DNA of 64,000 bases from JAHBNG01 sp039028975 (GCA_039028975.1 JBCCHB010000017.1:80451-144450), one strand, 5' to 3'. Counted from the first letter of the stretch, positions 16,654 through 25,457 are shown. Translations and numbers: made by a program. The notes: a model not told the origin generated them from the sequence alone.

Positions 16654-18684
16654 ATGACCCAATCACGATTCCTCATCGTGTTAACCCTTATTTTGATGGT
16701 TTCCCTCAGCCGCGTGGCAAACGTAAGCGGTAGCCCAATCGGGCAAGGTACGCTACCTGAAAACGCGATTTTTCTACCCTTTATCGATGGCGCAACTGGA
16801 CCAGCGACTGACAACAATCAGCCTTCTGAAGATGAAAATGGTAACCCAGACATTGATCCAAATGATCAACCTTCAGACGAGGCAACTGAAGAACAAACTG
16901 ACGATCAATCTAATGCCCCAGCAGTGCCGGATCAATATGTCGTGATTTGGAAAACGGACGTTGAGCAGGTCCGCGCATCAGGCCTGATGACAGGAAGTAT
17001 TGCGCCGTTAAACATCGATCTTATCGATCTCTCAGGCATGAGTCGAGTGGGCATGTTACAAAGTGCCGACGAAATTTTGGAGACCTATCGCAACAACCCA
17101 GCCGTACTGATGATCGAACCCAACTATATCTACTCCGCCACGCTGACACCAAACGATCCAAATCTGAGCAGCCAGTGGGCGTGGCCACTCATTGAGGGGT
17201 TCGATGCATGGGATATTACTCAGGGTAACCAGGAGGCTGTGGTGGCCATTATCGATACAGGCGTTGATCTGGACCACCCTGATCTGGCCAGTAAGATTGT
17301 GCCAGGCTTTGACTTTGTTCAGGGTGATGGGATAGCCGACGATGGCAATGGGCATGGCACTCATGTGGCTGGATCAGCGGCTGCAAGCACGAACAATAGC
17401 ATCGGTGGTGCAGGTGTCTGCCCTGGCTGTTCCATCATGCCACTGCGCGCGCTAGATAGCAACGGCAGCGGTACGCTTGCCGATATTGCTCAAGCGATTA
17501 CGTGGGCCACGGACAATGGCGCAGATGTAATCAACATGAGCTTGGGGGGGCGATTTGGCTCCCAAATCTTAAATGAAGCCGTAAACTATGCTTGGAACAA
17601 TGGAGTCTTCCTAACGTGTGCGGCAGGAAATAGCGGCGTGAATCAGCGCGAATATCCGGCCGGATACAACAACTGCGTGGCGGTTGCGGCAACCGACAGC
17701 AGCGATGGGCGCGCCTCTTTCTCTAACTATGGCACATGGGTTGAGTATGCTGCCCCCGGTGCTCGCATCTATTCGACGTATGTCAATGGACGCTATGCAA
17801 CCTTTAGCGGGACATCTATGGCTGCGCCCCATGTTGCTGGATTGGCCGGTCTTCTATCATCTCAAGGTTTGAGCAATGAACAGATTCGTACCACCATCTG
17901 CGATACAGCCGACGATATTGCAGGCACGGGAAGCCTTTGGTCATGCGGCCGCATCAATATGCTGCAAGCAGTCTCGAGCAACGGCGCCGAACCGGAGCCA
18001 ACAACGACACCGACATTGACACCGACACCAACATTCACTCCAACGCCAACATTCACTCCGACATCAACTACCCAACCACCAGTCGATCCGGACCCACCCA
18101 CTGACCCAACAGCCACCAACACTGCAACCTTTACGCCAAGTCCAACATATACACCAACGTCTACGCCGAGCCCAACATATACACCAACGTCTACGCCAAC
18201 GTCTACAGATGAGCCAACGAATACGCCCGAACCAACCGTCACACCCACGCAAACGCCGGAACCCGGCGAAGTACCACCAGTCGCTGAAGAACTGGTCAAT
18301 GGCAGCTTTGAAGATGACAGCGGTTGGCAATTTAGTGATGATTCGATCCGGAGTACGCAGCGTGCCTTTAGCGGGAACTATAGTGCCTACCTTGCAGACA
18401 ATGAGTTCGTTGAGCAGGCCATCATTGTGCCGGAAAGTGGCATCCTCTCCTATGTTTGGCGACCCAATGGCCGTTGGAGTTCCCGCAATATGCTGATCTT
18501 GGAGATCGAACTGCTAGATGGTTCCGGAGCAACCTATACGCTGACCCAGAATGCGTGGTTCAAGTTTTGGTATATCCGCCAGATTGACATGAGCCCCCTT
18601 AGCGGTGAGTCAATTTTGCTACGGTTTAGAACCAATTCGGCGAATAACTCGGGTTTCTTTGTTGATGATGTGATGGTTGAGTAG
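16654..18684 (+). CDS. Secreted subtilisin-like serine protease with C-terminal binding-type domain
   Basis: The start at 16654 (MTQSRFLIVLTLILMVS) is chosen because GGAGGT lies seven bases before it, giving 676 residues; an ATG at 16639 overlaps that signal. A signal peptide is followed by AIFLPFIDG, the short motif shared by other secreted proteins here, and by an acidic linker. The S8 catalytic triad is intact: Asp201 (IIDTGVDLDHPDL), His234 (NGHGTHVAG) and Ser388 (GTSMAAPHVAGLAG). Residues ~449-542 are a Thr/Pro repeat linker. The last ~130 residues form a jelly-roll-like domain (LVNGSFEDDSGWQFSDDSIR, ending SGFFVDDVMVE) likely to bind surfaces or carbohydrate. It is probably an extracellular scavenging protease. 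Confidence 0.93.
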   Translation: MTQSRFLIVLTLILMVSLSRVANVSGSPIGQGTLPENAIFLPFIDGATGPATDNNQPSEDENGNPDIDPNDQPSDEATEEQTDDQSNAPAVPDQYVVIWKTDVEQVRASGLMTGSIAPLNIDLIDLSGMSRVGMLQSADEILETYRNNPAVLMIEPNYIYSATLTPNDPNLSSQWAWPLIEGFDAWDITQGNQEAVVAIIDTGVDLDHPDLASKIVPGFDFVQGDGIADDGNGHGTHVAGSAAASTNNSIGGAGVCPGCSIMPLRALDSNGSGTLADIAQAITWATDNGADVINMSLGGRFGSQILNEAVNYAWNNGVFLTCAAGNSGVNQREYPAGYNNCVAVAATDSSDGRASFSNYGTWVEYAAPGARIYSTYVNGRYATFSGTSMAAPHVAGLAGLLSSQGLSNEQIRTTICDTADDIAGTGSLWSCGRINMLQAVSSNGAEPEPTTTPTLTPTPTFTPTPTFTPTSTTQPPVDPDPPTDPTATNTATFTPSPTYTPTSTPSPTYTPTSTPTSTDEPTNTPEPTVTPTQTPEPGEVPPVAEELVNGSFEDDSGWQFSDDSIRSTQRAFSGNYSAYLADNEFVEQAIIVPESGILSYVWRPNGRWSSRNMLILEIELLDGSGATYTLTQNAWFKFWYIRQIDMSPLSGESILLRFRTNSANNSGFFVDDVMVE

Positions 18685-18686
18685 GG

Positions 18687-18776
18687 GCAAGTGAGCAGAC
18701 TTCGGCTCCGCTCAGTCCAAGAGTGCGCAAGTGGGCAGACTTCGACTCCGCTCAGTCCAAGAGTGCGCAAGTGGGC
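18687..18776. repeat. Tandem 40-base direct repeats
   Basis: Two 40-base units (18687-18726 and 18727-18766) plus the start of a third. Each contains CAGACTTCGACTCCGCTCAG or a one-base variant, itself a common REP-like sequence. Downstream (18786-18862) CACCTGCAAACC and TGCTCACC are also repeated. The array lies in the gap between the convergent protease and sulfotransferase genes. Confidence 0.8.
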
Positions 18777-18857
18777 GAGTACGATTGTCACCTGCAAACC
18801 TTGTCACCCCCGAAGGTAGTTATCGGGGGCTGCTCACCTGCAAACCTGCTCACCTGC

Positions 18858-19613
18858 TCACCCGTGAATTGTTAAGGCAGAGAGTCGTTTATAGTAGGGA
18901 ATGCACTCAGCTAGCAGTGGCTCAAGATGGGCAGGGAATGGCTCATTCTTCTCGGTGTACGGCTGGAATCCGGTTGAACGATGAACAGATTCATACCAAT
19001 ATTTGGCCCACACACCATCCTCTGGTCGGGGGCCAGCAGGCCAATTGAGCATTCCATCATCAAAGGGAATATCAAAGTGCTCGCATAGCTGAGTCAAGAC
19101 TGAGCGGGGATGAAGCAGTACTTCCCGGCTGTCCAGCACAGGTGGTGGCGGAAGGCCCCGCTTAGTCAGATAATCCACTAGATCACATAGGGTATCGTAG
19201 CCAGTATCATGGAGGGATGGATTCGCCACTTCTTTGGCATAGGATGGCAACATCTGAACCGGATCCCGAGTCAGGATGACATTGCACAGCTTCTCTGTAA
19301 AATCCCATTCTAGATTGATGAGGTGATGGGTCATATTCTTCAGGAATAGGATAGGCTTTGGCTGTGGGGCCAATACAACTTGTTCCAGTACCTTCTGCCC
19401 ATCGGTTTCCATCGAGACAATCACCTCATCAGCACCAGGATGGTACTCCCTGGCTGACGAATTCAGTAGATAGTATCCATAAAATGGTTCATCAACCACA
19501 ACTGTATCAGGTCGTTGAGCAAACGAATACATCAAGGCTGTCGAAATATTACGCGGTCCAGACCATACCGAGATACGGACCGTCGGATCGGGTGAATGGG
19601 ACATGGTGTTCAT
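18858..19613 (-). CDS. Sulfotransferase-like protein
   Basis: Length is 251 residues. The N-terminal SVWSGPRNISTALMYSF corresponds to the PAPS-binding 5'-phosphosulfate loop of the sulfotransferase superfamily. ILTRDPVQMLPSYAKEVAN corresponds to the 3'-phosphate-binding region (RDP..S). It would be a cytosolic P-loop enzyme, but its acceptor is unknown. It follows the class IV aminotransferase with a 24-base gap and is presumably co-transcribed; this pairing suggests a shared amino-acid-derived substrate. Whether it truly transfers sulfate cannot be decided from sequence. Confidence 0.75.
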   Translation of the reverse strand: MNTMSHSPDPTVRISVWSGPRNISTALMYSFAQRPDTVVVDEPFYGYYLLNSSAREYHPGADEVIVSMETDGQKVLEQVVLAPQPKPILFLKNMTHHLINLEWDFTEKLCNVILTRDPVQMLPSYAKEVANPSLHDTGYDTLCDLVDYLTKRGLPPPPVLDSREVLLHPRSVLTQLCEHFDIPFDDGMLNWPAGPRPEDGVWAKYWYESVHRSTGFQPYTEKNEPFPAHLEPLLAECIPYYKRLSALTIHG

Positions 19614-19637
19614 GACTTGTGGTTCGTGAATGAATTA

Positions 19638-20576
19638 TCAATTTTTCAATCGTTCTACCTCTGCATCAATGGCCTTAAAGTACAGCTCACGAAGTTTTGT
19701 GGTCATAGGGCCTTCTGAGCCATTGCCGATGACCCGGCCATCAACCTCGGTAACAGGTGTTAGCCCACCAAAGGTGCCGGTGACAAAGGATTCATCAGCA
19801 TCGTAAACATCTGTGAGAGAAAAGTCTTTTGCGTAAGCAGGTATATTTTCAGACTCCGCCACCTTAAGAATCATCCCCCTGGTGATACCGTTCATGCAGT
19901 ATTGCCCCGTTGACGTCCACACTTCGCCTTTCCGAACGACAAAAAAATTAGTGGCATTGCAAGTGGCAACAAATCCGTGAATATCGAGCATAAGTGCTTC
20001 ATCTGCCCCGGCATTGAGAGCTTGGACTAGGGCAATTACTTCGTGAAGTTTGCTGTGGCAGTTGAGCCGAGGATCCAAATAATCTGGCGAACCGCGACGT
20101 ACAGTAGAAGTAAAGAGGCGTACACCGCGAGATGTGGTTTCAGGGTCTGCCCTTTTGTACTCGCAGATGATTACAATATTGGGCCCACTAATGGTTAGCC
20201 GCGGATCCTGGGATGGTGTCTTTTTAACACCACGGGTGATCATAAGACGAGTGTGGACATTGTCGTCCATGCCGTTGGCTTCCACAGTCTGATAGAGGGT
20301 GCTGGTTAACTCATCGCGTGTCAACCCGATATCCATACCGATCGCGGCTGCTCCCTGAAAGAGCCGATCGAGGTGTTGATCCAAAAAGACAAAGACTCCG
20401 TGATGCAGCCGAATCCCTTCCCAAACCCCATCCCCAACTAGATAACCGCTATCAAAGACAGATATCTTGGCTTGAGCGCGCGGGACAAGGTCACCATTCA
20501 TATAGATTAGTACATCTTCGTTTCGTGAATCGGGTAGCGCATCATGGGTACCGCGGCTATTGGAATCTTGGCTCAT
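19638..20576 (-). CDS. Class IV (branched-chain/D-amino acid type) aminotransferase
   Basis: Length is 312 residues with PLP fold-type IV signatures: IYMNGDLVPRAQAKISVFD, GDGVWEGIRLHHG, the Lys in NCHSKLHEVIALVQA as the likely PLP-binding residue, and GTFGGLTPVTEVDGR near the C-terminus. AGGAG lies six bases before the ATG. The family includes IlvE, D-amino acid transaminase and aminodeoxychorismate lyase. The usual [VT]-[ST]-E-x-N/T block that supplies a Glu to the PLP ring nitrogen reads GFVATCNATNFFVV here, with Thr in the Glu position, so specificity or chemistry may differ from IlvE. It heads a two-gene unit with the sulfotransferase-like gene. Confidence 0.88.
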   Translation of the reverse strand: MSQDSNSRGTHDALPDSRNEDVLIYMNGDLVPRAQAKISVFDSGYLVGDGVWEGIRLHHGVFVFLDQHLDRLFQGAAAIGMDIGLTRDELTSTLYQTVEANGMDDNVHTRLMITRGVKKTPSQDPRLTISGPNIVIICEYKRADPETTSRGVRLFTSTVRRGSPDYLDPRLNCHSKLHEVIALVQALNAGADEALMLDIHGFVATCNATNFFVVRKGEVWTSTGQYCMNGITRGMILKVAESENIPAYAKDFSLTDVYDADESFVTGTFGGLTPVTEVDGRVIGNGSEGPMTTKLRELYFKAIDAEVERLKN

Positions 20577-20624
20577 AGAGTCTCCTGTTCAACTGGGTAT
20601 TCTTATTTATAAAGTGCGGTTGTG

Positions 20625-20680
20625 TTGAAAACGGTAGTTTCCTATGGCTTCTACCAGAGAAGACGAACTACTGTTTTCAA
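20625..20680. repeat. Interspersed hairpin repeat, family A copy 1
   Basis: Arms TTGAAAACGGTAGTT (20625-20639) and AACTACTGTTTTCAA (20666-20680) match at 14 of 15 positions, with CTACCAGA in the loop, as in the copy at 31616. A further GTTTTGAAAGCGAC-like segment on the opposite strand follows to ~20715. It lies upstream of the aminotransferase gene. Confidence 0.7.
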
Positions 20681-20901
20681 ACAGAGCTCACTATAGTATA
20701 GTCGCTTTCAAAACGGAGATGAGAAACTCTGCGTTATCCATACACCATTATCTGGATTCATGCAGATTGGTGGGGTAATGCCGAAAGACATCCGTATTCA
20801 AACAACTACACAATAGATTAAGGGAAGATTAAAGGATAAGGCTTACCGTAAGATTTGAACGTTTTCTGAACGCCCTTTGTGCTAAGCTATGGGTGCAGTG
20901 T

Positions 20902-20948
20902 GGTTCCCTTGACACAGTGCGGCCCGTGTTTCCCCCGACACGGGAACC
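20902..20948. other. Overlapping alternative hairpins in the 20577-21012 gap
   Basis: CCCGTGT (20923-20929) can pair with ACACGGG (20938-20944). GGTTCCC (20902-20908) can instead pair with GGGAACC (20942-20948). The two pairings share GGG at 20942-20944 and are mutually exclusive. No gene is visible here. It may be part of a non-coding RNA or of the 3' end of the pdxA-like transcript. Confidence 0.35.
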
Positions 20949-20985
20949 TAGAGGGATACCGAAGGGGATAAAGAAAGAGTTTATG

Positions 20986-21011
20986 ATCATCTGTCCAAAC
21001 GGACAGATGAT
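20986..21011. terminator. Perfect hairpin at the pdxA-like gene 3' end
   Basis: ATCATCTGTCC (20986-20996), loop AAAC, GGACAGATGAT (21001-21011): an 11-base perfect stem. On the + strand it is followed by TTTTAATTTA, on the - strand by CATAAACTC. It abuts the stop codon of the minus-strand gene and probably protects or terminates its transcript, though the U-tract is poor in that direction. Confidence 0.5.
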
Positions 21012-21012
21012 T

Positions 21013-22029
21013 TTAATTTATACGCCCTCCTCGAGCAGAGGCCATCCGACAGGCAAGTTGGAAGGCATTGGTCAAGGCACGTTTATCTGCTTTACTCTGG
21101 CCGACGATATCAAAAGCAGTACCATGAGCCGGTGTCGTCACAATCACTGGCAGACCGCCATGAACGGTCACCCCCCGAGAAAACCCCATGAGCTTCATGG
21201 CCACTTGCCCTTGGTCATGATACATGGTGACCACCGCATCCACTTCTTTGGCTTGCGCTTTCAGAAAGACGGTATCCGACGGGTAAGGCCCACTCACATT
21301 GATGGAAGATGCCAACTGAGTAACAATCGGTTCAATCACATCGATCTCCTCATTCCCAAACAACCCACCTTCACCGGCATGAGGATTGAGTGCCGCTACT
21401 GCGATGCGAGGGGTAACCGTGCCAGCCTTAATTAGTGCGTCATGAACCAAGATAACGGCAGCTTCGATTGCTTCTGGGGTAATCAGTTCTGCCACTTCCC
21501 TGAGCGGTACATGAGATGTAACTCGGGCACTCCATAGATCATCTAAAACGTTCAACTCTCCCACATACTCATCAAACTCAAGCACATGGGCAAAGTAACG
21601 CAGATCATCCTCAAAGGGTGAGCCCGCCAGATGCATGGCCTGCTTATTGAAGGGCGCAAAGCAGAGTCCGTCAACCTGCTTCTGCTGGGCCAATTCCAAA
21701 GCCACTCGGCTTGTCGTTAAGACGTACTCACCGCCTTCTGCTGAAGCCACACCGGGTATAAAGGGATGTCCGTTAAAGGATGCATCATTGAGTAGCGTAA
21801 TGCCTGGCTCACTTGCCCAGTTCTTTGGCAATTCATCTACGACAGAAACAGACAAATCCACCTGGGCCGTGGCGGCACCCTGAGACCAAACCGCTTCACT
21901 GCCTACAAGCAATACCTTAGCACAATCCTGCGTACTGGGAGCGGCCATCAATTTGGCGACAATTTCCGGCCCAATACCACATGGATCACCCAAGAGTAAC
22001 GCAATTCGAGGAAGAGTTGAAGTTTTCAT
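21013..22029 (-). CDS. PdxA family dehydrogenase (4-hydroxythreonine-4-phosphate or 4-phospho-tetronate type)
   Basis: Length is 338 residues. PdxA motifs are clear: IALLLGDPCGIGPEIVAKL near the start, metal-ligand regions with HVPLREV and LNPHAGEGG, and MYHDQGQVAMKLM followed by HGTAFDIVGQ. PdxA oxidises 4-phosphohydroxy-L-threonine in vitamin B6 synthesis. The PdxA2 branch instead acts on 4-phospho-D-threonate or erythronate in sugar-acid catabolism. A class II aldolase is encoded nearby (23322-24011) and no other B6 gene is seen, which favours the catabolic role, but sequence alone does not settle it. No clear Shine-Dalgarno is seen. Confidence 0.88.
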   Translation of the reverse strand: MKTSTLPRIALLLGDPCGIGPEIVAKLMAAPSTQDCAKVLLVGSEAVWSQGAATAQVDLSVSVVDELPKNWASEPGITLLNDASFNGHPFIPGVASAEGGEYVLTTSRVALELAQQKQVDGLCFAPFNKQAMHLAGSPFEDDLRYFAHVLEFDEYVGELNVLDDLWSARVTSHVPLREVAELITPEAIEAAVILVHDALIKAGTVTPRIAVAALNPHAGEGGLFGNEEIDVIEPIVTQLASSINVSGPYPSDTVFLKAQAKEVDAVVTMYHDQGQVAMKLMGFSRGVTVHGGLPVIVTTPAHGTAFDIVGQSKADKRALTNAFQLACRMASARGGRIN

Positions 22030-22126
22030 AATGTTAAACTTGCTGGGTGCAGAGTTGCTGTCAATTATGTTCAGGACGACTCACATCGAAGCTACTGTCT
22101 AATCCCCACCCGTTAATGCTCAAGTA

Positions 22127-23065
22127 TTATGCTAGTTCCAATTTGGGTTTGGGCGTACCTTTACGCCAGGTTTCGCAGCCACCTTCTCCGCTGGGTCGAA
22201 CGCCTGGGGTTGCCCGATCTTCTATGCCTTTCCATGCATATGGATCCTTGCCCGCAATCATGGTGATGTCCCGATAGTCGGCGGTGGCCATATGCTGACC
22301 TTCTTGTGGCGGATGCCAGGGAAGCAGGGATTGGGCACTCATAAAGTGGTTGACCAATACCCGTCGATAGCCAGATTGGGCATGATTAGGGAAAGAACGG
22401 TGAAGAACGTAGCCATTAAAGAAGACCACAGTCCCGGCCTTGACTTCTACAGGAATGGCATCCTCGTCGCTATATGGAAAGCCATATGCCTCGCCAGTAC
22501 AGTCAAAGCGTGCATCCACATGATCCCATTGAGGCCAGATAATACCGTGTCTGTTGGAGCCGGGAATCAGCCACAGACAACCATTTTCGATGGTAGCGTC
22601 ATCCATGGCAATCCAGCCACCGATCAATGAACGATCTCGAGTGGGAATAAAGTACTCGTCCTGGTGCCATGCTTGGCCAGGTTTTCCGGTGGCTTTGATG
22701 AAGAGCATGGACTGCATACATTTGACATCTGGACCAATTACCTCAGTCAGAATGTCGGTCATGCTAGGCGTTGCGAGATAGCGAGTCATAGTCTTGGAGA
22801 TTTTATGAGGAAAGTGGATGCAGAGGTAGCGCCGCAGAACATCCTCTTCCGTTTCGCCTGGTTCATTGGGGACAAAGCCTCGTACATCTCCTCGGTCTCC
22901 CTGGCAAATGGCGAGGGTCTCACTGCGTAATTCCTCTAACTCCTGAGGGGAAACTAAGTCAGGAATGACCAAGTAACCGTTCTCATCGTAAAATTCTTTG
23001 TAGGTACCATTGAGGCCGATGGTGGGTTCAGAGATGAAATTGGGAGTGGTTTGAAATGAGGACAT
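22127..23065 (-). CDS. Phytanoyl-CoA dioxygenase (PhyH) family Fe(II)/2-oxoglutarate oxygenase
   Basis: Length is 312 residues, typical of PhyH. Iron ligands are visible as the HxD pair in WHQDEYFIPTRD and a distal His in VLHRSFPNHAQSGYRR, whose Arg would bind 2-oxoglutarate. AGGAGA lies seven bases before the ATG. These enzymes hydroxylate unactivated C-H bonds; substrates range from phytanoyl-CoA to ectoine and natural products, and none can be chosen here. It lies between the pdxA-like and class II aldolase genes on the same strand, but with gaps of 97 and 256 bases, so a shared operon is uncertain. Confidence 0.88.
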   Translation of the reverse strand: MSSFQTTPNFISEPTIGLNGTYKEFYDENGYLVIPDLVSPQELEELRSETLAICQGDRGDVRGFVPNEPGETEEDVLRRYLCIHFPHKISKTMTRYLATPSMTDILTEVIGPDVKCMQSMLFIKATGKPGQAWHQDEYFIPTRDRSLIGGWIAMDDATIENGCLWLIPGSNRHGIIWPQWDHVDARFDCTGEAYGFPYSDEDAIPVEVKAGTVVFFNGYVLHRSFPNHAQSGYRRVLVNHFMSAQSLLPWHPPQEGQHMATADYRDITMIAGKDPYAWKGIEDRATPGVRPSGEGGCETWRKGTPKPKLELA

Positions 23066-23109
23066 CTGTGCTTCTCCTGAATTATATTGACACTCGTAAT
23101 AGAACTATA

Positions 23110-23239
23110 ATCGGTTCCGTCTTTTAACGGCAGTCTCGCTTCTCTGGTCGAGTGTAGGAAAACTATTGTCCCTAAAACGACCGCAGTATAACACCACTAT
23201 CCGGAGAAAATCCGTTAATTTGTGGGGCACCTGAGTATA
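23110..23239. repeat. Family A repeat (degenerate) plus a 40-base repeat
   Basis: CCTAAAACGACCGCAGTATA (23171-23190) matches the CGACCGCAGTATGGC tail of the family A copies at 31616 and 58845; the hairpin arms are poorly conserved. Bases 23203-23239, read on the minus strand, match 9326-9364 inside the S8 protease ORF (TATACTCAGG..CC.CA.AAATTAAC pattern). Confidence 0.55.
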
Positions 23240-23321
23240 GCAACTATTACGGTGGGACGATTTTATCCAAGTCTTTGGCTGATTGTCAAACATTCACTGG
23301 CTATCAAGCAACAGCCCACTC

Positions 23322-24011
23322 TCAGTAGCCGCTCTTGCCATGTGCGGAGGCTGCTTTGACCAAAGCATTGCGTTTGACGCTTAGCTGATCAGTCACCCCT
23401 AGTGCAGGAGCCATGAGAATAGAGCGGGCATTGGTATCAAAGCGCTCAACTGCATCAAACGCAGCATCTAAGTCTTTACCAATGAGAAAGATACCGTGCC
23501 ATGGAGCAACGACACCGGCCGCTTGTTTTTGAATTTTTGCTTCGTTTCCCCGAATTGCATTGACCACATTGTCAGCCAATTGTTGGCTATGAGCTGGCGC
23601 ATACTCGATGCATGGTACCTCGCCAAACTTCAAATTTGCTTCGAGCACAGGAGGGATGGACATGGCTGCTGCACAAAAGGGCATAACGTTGTGAGGATGG
23701 GCATGGATCACCGCAGTGCCATATTCACCAAACGTTTTGTATAGGCCGAAATGGACATTAGACTCGCGCGAGATCGTGCCGTCCCCCTCCAAAATATTCC
23801 CTTCCAGATCAACAACCATTACATCATCGGGATGAAGTTGCCACTGTCGCTTGCTGCCGCTTAAGCTGGGCGACATAACCACGACGTCACCGACCAGTGT
23901 GCTGATGTTGCCACCAGCGGCATCGGTCAAGCGACGTTCAAAGAGGAGTGCACCGATCTGGGCTAATTTACGTCGCGCCTGGGCAACGTCTGTAAACGGG
24001 GTACTCGCCAT
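23322..24011 (-). CDS. Class II aldolase/adducin family protein
   Basis: Length is 229 residues. AAGGNISTLV is the substrate phosphate-binding loop, SRESNVHFGLYK the region around the catalytic acid, HAHPHNVMPF the zinc-binding His cluster, and APWHGIFLIGKD the third His region. CAGGAG lies nine bases before the ATG. Members include fuculose-phosphate aldolase, ribulose-phosphate epimerase and the OtnC-type 3-oxo-tetronate 4-phosphate decarboxylase. With a PdxA-family dehydrogenase 1.3 kb away, an OtnC-like step after oxidation of a phospho-tetronate is a reasonable guess. No OtnK/DtnK-type kinase was seen in the window. Confidence 0.9.
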   Translation of the reverse strand: MASTPFTDVAQARRKLAQIGALLFERRLTDAAGGNISTLVGDVVVMSPSLSGSKRQWQLHPDDVMVVDLEGNILEGDGTISRESNVHFGLYKTFGEYGTAVIHAHPHNVMPFCAAAMSIPPVLEANLKFGEVPCIEYAPAHSQQLADNVVNAIRGNEAKIQKQAAGVVAPWHGIFLIGKDLDAAFDAVERFDTNARSILMAPALGVTDQLSVKRNALVKAASAHGKSGY

Positions 24012-24082
24012 GAATAATTTCTCCTGGGTATAACTTATTTGTGTGGTTTATGAGTTCGGAGCAATGCGCTCCCGTCCCTTTC

Positions 24083-24883
24083 CTATGGACGCAAGCCTAC
24101 CTCTTGTAGACGGGCCTCCAGCCAAGTTGTGTCTTCTTCTGAGAGCACGGGGGAAGGCGGATCCATGCGATAGTCAATACGTCGTTCGTATCGAGCGCTG
24201 GCATAGATTTGGCGTAGTGCAGCCCCGATATCGAGCGTTACATCAGGATCCGGATGACGGAGTGGCACAGGCACCACCGGCAATGGTTCTTGTAATGTCG
24301 TTGGCCAAATATCCACGTTGGGTCGCCGCTCAGCTCGGCTGAGGAAGATGAAATAAGGCTTATCGGGGAGGGGGTAAGCCAAGGGTGGACGTACACCATT
24401 GCGCAATAGGTCAATTTCCAACAGGTGGGCGTTGCTCCAAAATAGTTTTTCTCTTTTCTCCTGATAGACCCCCGCTCCAGAAGGCTTTGTGGATCCAGCA
24501 CGTTTATTGACCGGTGAAAGTACCTCGATCGCAGTGATGAGGGTCTCATCATCCACCGAACGCAGTTCCAAGCGAGCATAGCGAGTCTCTACGGCCATTT
24601 CAGCAGGTAGGGTCAATGGGGCGGGTGCAACTGGCGCAATGGATACAGATGCAGTGATGGGTGGCGTTGGCTCCAGTATGCCCACATCTGGCACTATCCC
24701 ACCCCGGTTCGGCGCGATCTGAAGGCTTTCGTACGTGATATAGGGCGTAATTACTGCAACGTAGTTTGGATTCAACTGTCGCTGAATCTGGTCACGAATT
24801 GCAAAAATCAAGCTGTTGTGTACATCCGGCCACAGATTTGGCGCTTCTAAGAAGGGATCCATACCAGGAAATGGGTATTCCAT
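24083..24883 (-). CDS. DUF4058 family protein
   Basis: With the start at 24883 the protein has 266 residues and begins MEYPFPGMDPFLEAPNLWPD, the characteristic DUF4058 opening. GGAG lies nine bases upstream, so this start is preferred over the ATG at 24898. A block ITAIEVLSPVNKRAG suggests a nuclease-like or restriction-like fold (an E-x-LSPxNK pattern), as has been proposed for similar families common in Cyanobacteria and Chloroflexota. The function is unknown. It is followed on the same strand by the class II aldolase with a 71-base gap. Confidence 0.88.
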   Translation of the reverse strand: MEYPFPGMDPFLEAPNLWPDVHNSLIFAIRDQIQRQLNPNYVAVITPYITYESLQIAPNRGGIVPDVGILEPTPPITASVSIAPVAPAPLTLPAEMAVETRYARLELRSVDDETLITAIEVLSPVNKRAGSTKPSGAGVYQEKREKLFWSNAHLLEIDLLRNGVRPPLAYPLPDKPYFIFLSRAERRPNVDIWPTTLQEPLPVVPVPLRHPDPDVTLDIGAALRQIYASARYERRIDYRMDPPSPVLSEEDTTWLEARLQEVGLRP

Positions 24884-24916
24884 GCTTGATTTCTCCATAA
24901 AGAATCCATATAGATT

Positions 24917-24993
24917 GCCAGAAAAGTTCTGCCCTCCCTTCTCGGAAATTCCTAGAGTAGATTAGTCAAAAGTCGGGACAAGACTTTTCTGGC
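24917..24993. repeat. Interspersed hairpin repeat, family B copy 1
   Basis: Perfect 10-base terminal inverted repeats GCCAGAAAAG and CTTTTCTGGC bound a 77-base element with internal AGTCGGGACAAGACTTTTCT. The copy at 31429-31525 shares the ends and the AGTCGGGAC segment. It lies in the gap between DUF4058 and the HpcH-type aldolase. Confidence 0.85.
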
Positions 24994-25065
24994 GAAGTAT
25001 AAAGGAAATAGACGAACTGACCCTGGTGAATTCTAACATACCTCCAAATGGATATCAAGAGAATT

Positions 25066-25149
25066 TTAGGAACGGGAATGAAATAACTTGGTAATTTGGT
25101 ACGTCTAAACCCGATTGAAATGCGCAAGTTATTTACAACTCATTCCTTA
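25066..25149. repeat. Interspersed hairpin repeat, family C copy 1
   Basis: Arms of 25 bases: the left begins TTAGGAACGGGAATG and ends AATAACTTG, the right begins CAAGTTATTTAC and ends CATTCCTTA. A second copy is at 27540-27623, matching in both arms and in the ACCCGA.TGAAA.GC centre. Confidence 0.85.
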
Positions 25150-25316
25150 GTTTGAGCCATGTCAGCCATATCAACCTTAGACGCCCAATTCATTTATCGA
25201 GTATAATGCCCGAATCCCCAAACACACTTGGTAGATAGTGGCTGCTGGATTGTCCATAACCATCCATTATCTACTATCAAATTTGGCTCACTGAGGAATA
25301 GTGAGGTGGAGTTCCC

Positions 25317-25384
25317 GTAGCCCGTCCTTTTAGGGCGGGAGGCACCCGGTGTAGCAGAATCCCCGCCCTAAAAGGGCGGGCTAC
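25317..25384. repeat. GC-rich hairpin repeat (family D)
   Basis: GTAGCCCGTCCTTTTAGGG (25317-25335, continuing CGGG) pairs with CCCGCCCTAAAAGGGCGGG continuing CTAC (25362-25384), 22 of 23 matching. It is a REP-type element directly upstream of the HpcH-type aldolase, where it could also act as a transcript-processing hairpin. Confidence 0.8.
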
Positions 25385-25457
25385 AACATTGCCGTGCCTT
25401 GGTCTTACCCCACAAATGCTCAGACAACCTTAAATTTTTTCAAACAAAGGATGAACC

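Noticed and set aside
18001..18280. Tandem ACACCAACG-type DNA repeats as a satellite
   Set aside because: They encode the Thr/Pro linker of the protease in frame, so they are explained by the protein.
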